64,000 nucleotides of DNA. Source: Oceanisphaera pacifica (GTDB taxonomy: Bacteria > Pseudomonadota > Gammaproteobacteria > Enterobacterales > Aeromonadaceae). Position numbers and translations under genes: made by a program. Positions 62,377 through 64,000 of the stretch are shown in pieces (the first letter of the stretch is position 1; each line of letters opens with the position of its first letter). The notes beneath the pieces were generated by a model, which saw only the letters and a list, made by a program, of their open reading frames with translations, searched no databases and was not told the DNA's origin. Where the stretch lies: contig NZ_JAGDFX010000004.1 of NCBI RefSeq assembly GCF_017498065.1, positions 62,001 to 126,000 of the forward strand, written 5' to 3'.

Positions 62377-63573
62377 ATGTTGGATAGTCGCACCCGAGAA
62401 ATTGTAAAAAGTACCGTCCCTTTGCTTGAATCAGCCAATACCGCACTGACCGAGCACTTCTATAAACGGATGTTTCGTGATAACCCCGAGCTTAAAGACG
62501 TGTTTAACCTAAGCAATCAAGCTTCAGGTCGCCAACCCGCTGCCTTGTTTACTGCGGTACTCGCCTATGCCAAAAATATTGATAACCCTGCCGTGTTAAG
62601 CCACGCCGTTGAGCGCATTGCCCAAAAACATACTGGTTTCTCTATTAAGCCAGAGCAATACGATATTGTGGGTCATCACCTATTAGAAACCATTAAGGAG
62701 TTGGCCCCCGACGCCGCCACCCCCGAAGTGATTGACGCTTGGGGCCAAGCCTACGGCGCCTTGGCCGGCATTTTTATTGGCCGCGAAGAACAGCTATATC
62801 AAGAAAAAGAACAACAAACCGGCGGCTGGCGTGGTTACCGCAACTTTGTGGTGAGCGAAAAGCGCGAAGAAAGTGCCCTGATCACTAGCTTCTTGTTAAC
62901 GCCAGAAGACGGGGATGCTGTGCTCGACTTTTTACCCGGTCAATATCTTAACTTGCATCTAGTTAGCCCTAAGCTGGCTAATAATGAATATCGTCAATAT
63001 TCATTATGCCAAGCGGCAAACGGTAAAAACTATCGCATTGCCGTAAAGCGTGAGCCTAACGGTGTGGCCTCTAATTTTATGCATGATGAAGTGCACATTG
63101 GCGATACGCTGCAAGTACTGCCGCCATCGGGTGACTTCTTTATGGAAGTAAGCACTGACACTCCTGTGGTGTTAATTTCTGGCGGTGTGGGTCAAACGCC
63201 GATGCGCGCTATGCTTGACAAGCTTATTCAACATCAGCATAAAGCGGATATTCATTGGTTGCATGCCTGTGAAAATGGTCAACAACACGCGTTTAAAGAC
63301 AGCATTCAAGCGCTGCGCCAAGCCAACCATAATTTAACTACGCATGTGTGGTATCGCGAGCCCGAGGCGAACGCTCAAGAGCAAGCGCATTATAATGCTA
63401 CTGGCATCATGGATTTAAACCCATTAAAAGACAGTATCATCATGCCTCACGCCCATTATTACTTCTGTGGTCCTTTGCCTTTTATGGCAATGGTAAAAGA
63501 AGTGCTAGCTGGTTGGGGCATTAATGAAGAACGCTTACACTACGAAGTATTTGGCCCTCACGAGACGCTGTAA
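62377..63573 (+). CDS. hmp: Nitric oxide dioxygenase (flavohaemoglobin)
   Basis: Converts nitric oxide to nitrate using oxygen and NAD(P)H. From the ATG at 62377 (AAGGCAG upstream) it has 398 residues, the family size. The globin domain (1-135) has the proximal histidine in IAQKHTGFSIKPEQY near residue 85. The FAD domain has EYRQYSLCQ near 205 and the NAD domain SGGVGQTPMRAML near 270. The end reads YEVFGPHETL. A FNR box and an NsrR-like operator lie upstream. Confidence 0.96.
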   Translation: MLDSRTREIVKSTVPLLESANTALTEHFYKRMFRDNPELKDVFNLSNQASGRQPAALFTAVLAYAKNIDNPAVLSHAVERIAQKHTGFSIKPEQYDIVGHHLLETIKELAPDAATPEVIDAWGQAYGALAGIFIGREEQLYQEKEQQTGGWRGYRNFVVSEKREESALITSFLLTPEDGDAVLDFLPGQYLNLHLVSPKLANNEYRQYSLCQAANGKNYRIAVKREPNGVASNFMHDEVHIGDTLQVLPPSGDFFMEVSTDTPVVLISGGVGQTPMRAMLDKLIQHQHKADIHWLHACENGQQHAFKDSIQALRQANHNLTTHVWYREPEANAQEQAHYNATGIMDLNPLKDSIIMPHAHYYFCGPLPFMAMVKEVLAGWGINEERLHYEVFGPHETL

Positions 63574-63689
63574 TTCTACATAGATCTCACTATGAGATAC
63601 TGACGGTTTACAGTATTGGCGCACTGGTTTAAACAGAAGACTCCATCACACGATGTTAAGCACATCGCTCACATCAACAGGGGTTTTCT

Positions 63690-64000
63690 ATGGACATTAA
63701 TGCGCTACAAACACTGCTATTCGTTCCGGCCACACGACCAGAGCGCTTTGACAAGGCATTGGCCAGTGGAGCCGATGCCATTATTATCGACCTAGAAGAC
63801 GCAGTGCCCGCCGCAGAAAAAGAAGCGGCGGGTAAGGCACTTAGCACTTGGCTTGACACCCAACCTAACCACTCAGTATTAATCCGCATTAACCCCATTG
63901 ATAGCCCTTGGTTTAAACAAGATATACAGCTGTGTCGTTCTAAGGCAGTGGCTGGTGTGGTGGTACCTAAAGTTGAGGATGCTGATGCCTTAGCTGAGCT
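63690..64000 (+). CDS. CitE/HpcH-like CoA-ester lyase (3' end outside window)
   Basis: The first 103 codons of a HpcH/HpaI aldolase - citrate lyase beta family protein. It starts MDINALQTLLFVPATRPERF, with the LFVPATRP motif that binds CoA esters, then ADAIIIDLEDAVPAAEKEAA near residue 28 carrying the magnesium-site Glu/Asp, and VLIRINP near 63. It could be a CitE-like or malyl/citramalyl-CoA lyase; the cut end prevents a choice. It lies 116 bases after hmp, with AGGGG before the ATG. Confidence 0.85.
   Translation, partial: MDINALQTLLFVPATRPERFDKALASGADAIIIDLEDAVPAAEKEAAGKALSTWLDTQPNHSVLIRINPIDSPWFKQDIQLCRSKAVAGVVVPKVEDADALAE

Overview
The window is a 64 kb stretch of ordinary chromosome from a gammaproteobacterium. 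The gene set (SecDF-YajC next to tgt-queA, AcpH, YejK/YejL/YejM, BepA next to YfgD, LysO, CrbS/CrbR, HutX/HutZ beside tonB-exbBD-hutBCD, Hmp under apparent FNR and NsrR control) suits a facultatively anaerobic, probably marine or estuarine member of the Aeromonadales (Oceanisphaera/Oceanimonas/Zobellella-like). The genus is inference only. No tRNA, rRNA, prophage, transposase, integrase, CRISPR array or toxin island was seen. Genes are dense and mostly recognisable; nearly everything unusual lies between them.

Layout. 1-5.4 kb, minus strand: secF (cut by the edge), secD, yajC, tgt, queA (protein export and queuosine). 5.6-9.1 kb: CBS protein, acpH, a pile of repeats, and aceA. 9.7-12.1 kb: the peroxide-defence pair ahpC-ahpF behind a textbook OxyR site. 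12.3-18 kb: yejK / yejL-yejM, an NlpC lipoprotein, a phosphopantetheinyl transferase and the chaperedoxin CnoX. 18-23.6 kb: an NSS transporter, an AI-2E exporter, a TusA-like protein, bepA, a TlpA-like lipoprotein, yfgD and a DUF2069 protein. 23.9-28.2 kb: a basic amino acid ABC importer facing the lysine exporter lysO. 28.9-34.8 kb: asd, an SLC13/TrkA-C transporter, ycaO and a DsbA/ScsC-like oxidoreductase. 34.9-43.8 kb: a CbiM-like membrane protein, a DUF3108 + MFS pair, the CrbR/CrbS acetate-switch regulators and an HcaT-like MFS carrier. 43.9-51.4 kb: a ChaN-like haem lipoprotein, a globin-coupled diguanylate cyclase (DosC type), a glycerophosphodiesterase, the RNA helicase RhlE, a BenE-type transporter and a CBS protein. 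51.5-57.2 kb: a haem import locus, hutXZ divergent from tonB-exbB-exbD-hutB-hutC-hutD with a Fur box between. 57.4-64 kb: ettA, a small outer-membrane barrel, azlCD, a DUF4202 protein, hmp, and the start of a CitE-like lyase.

The most interesting signal is the intergenic DNA. About twenty gaps contain degenerate tandem arrays with a strict 7-bp period (units such as CTGTCAG, CTGGAAG, CTTCAAG, CTTTACG, CTGACCG). They resemble the heptanucleotide STRR repeats known from cyanobacteria. They concentrate just downstream of stop codons and between convergent genes, often pair as inverted arrays around a rho-independent terminator, and in several genes supply the last codons and the stop. On top of these lie three families of short terminal-inverted-repeat elements without genes. 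Two of them share an internal hairpin module with compensatory base changes. There are also GTAG-headed REP sequences and a CATTGCGAG-type palindrome. No mobilising enzyme for any of these lies in the window.
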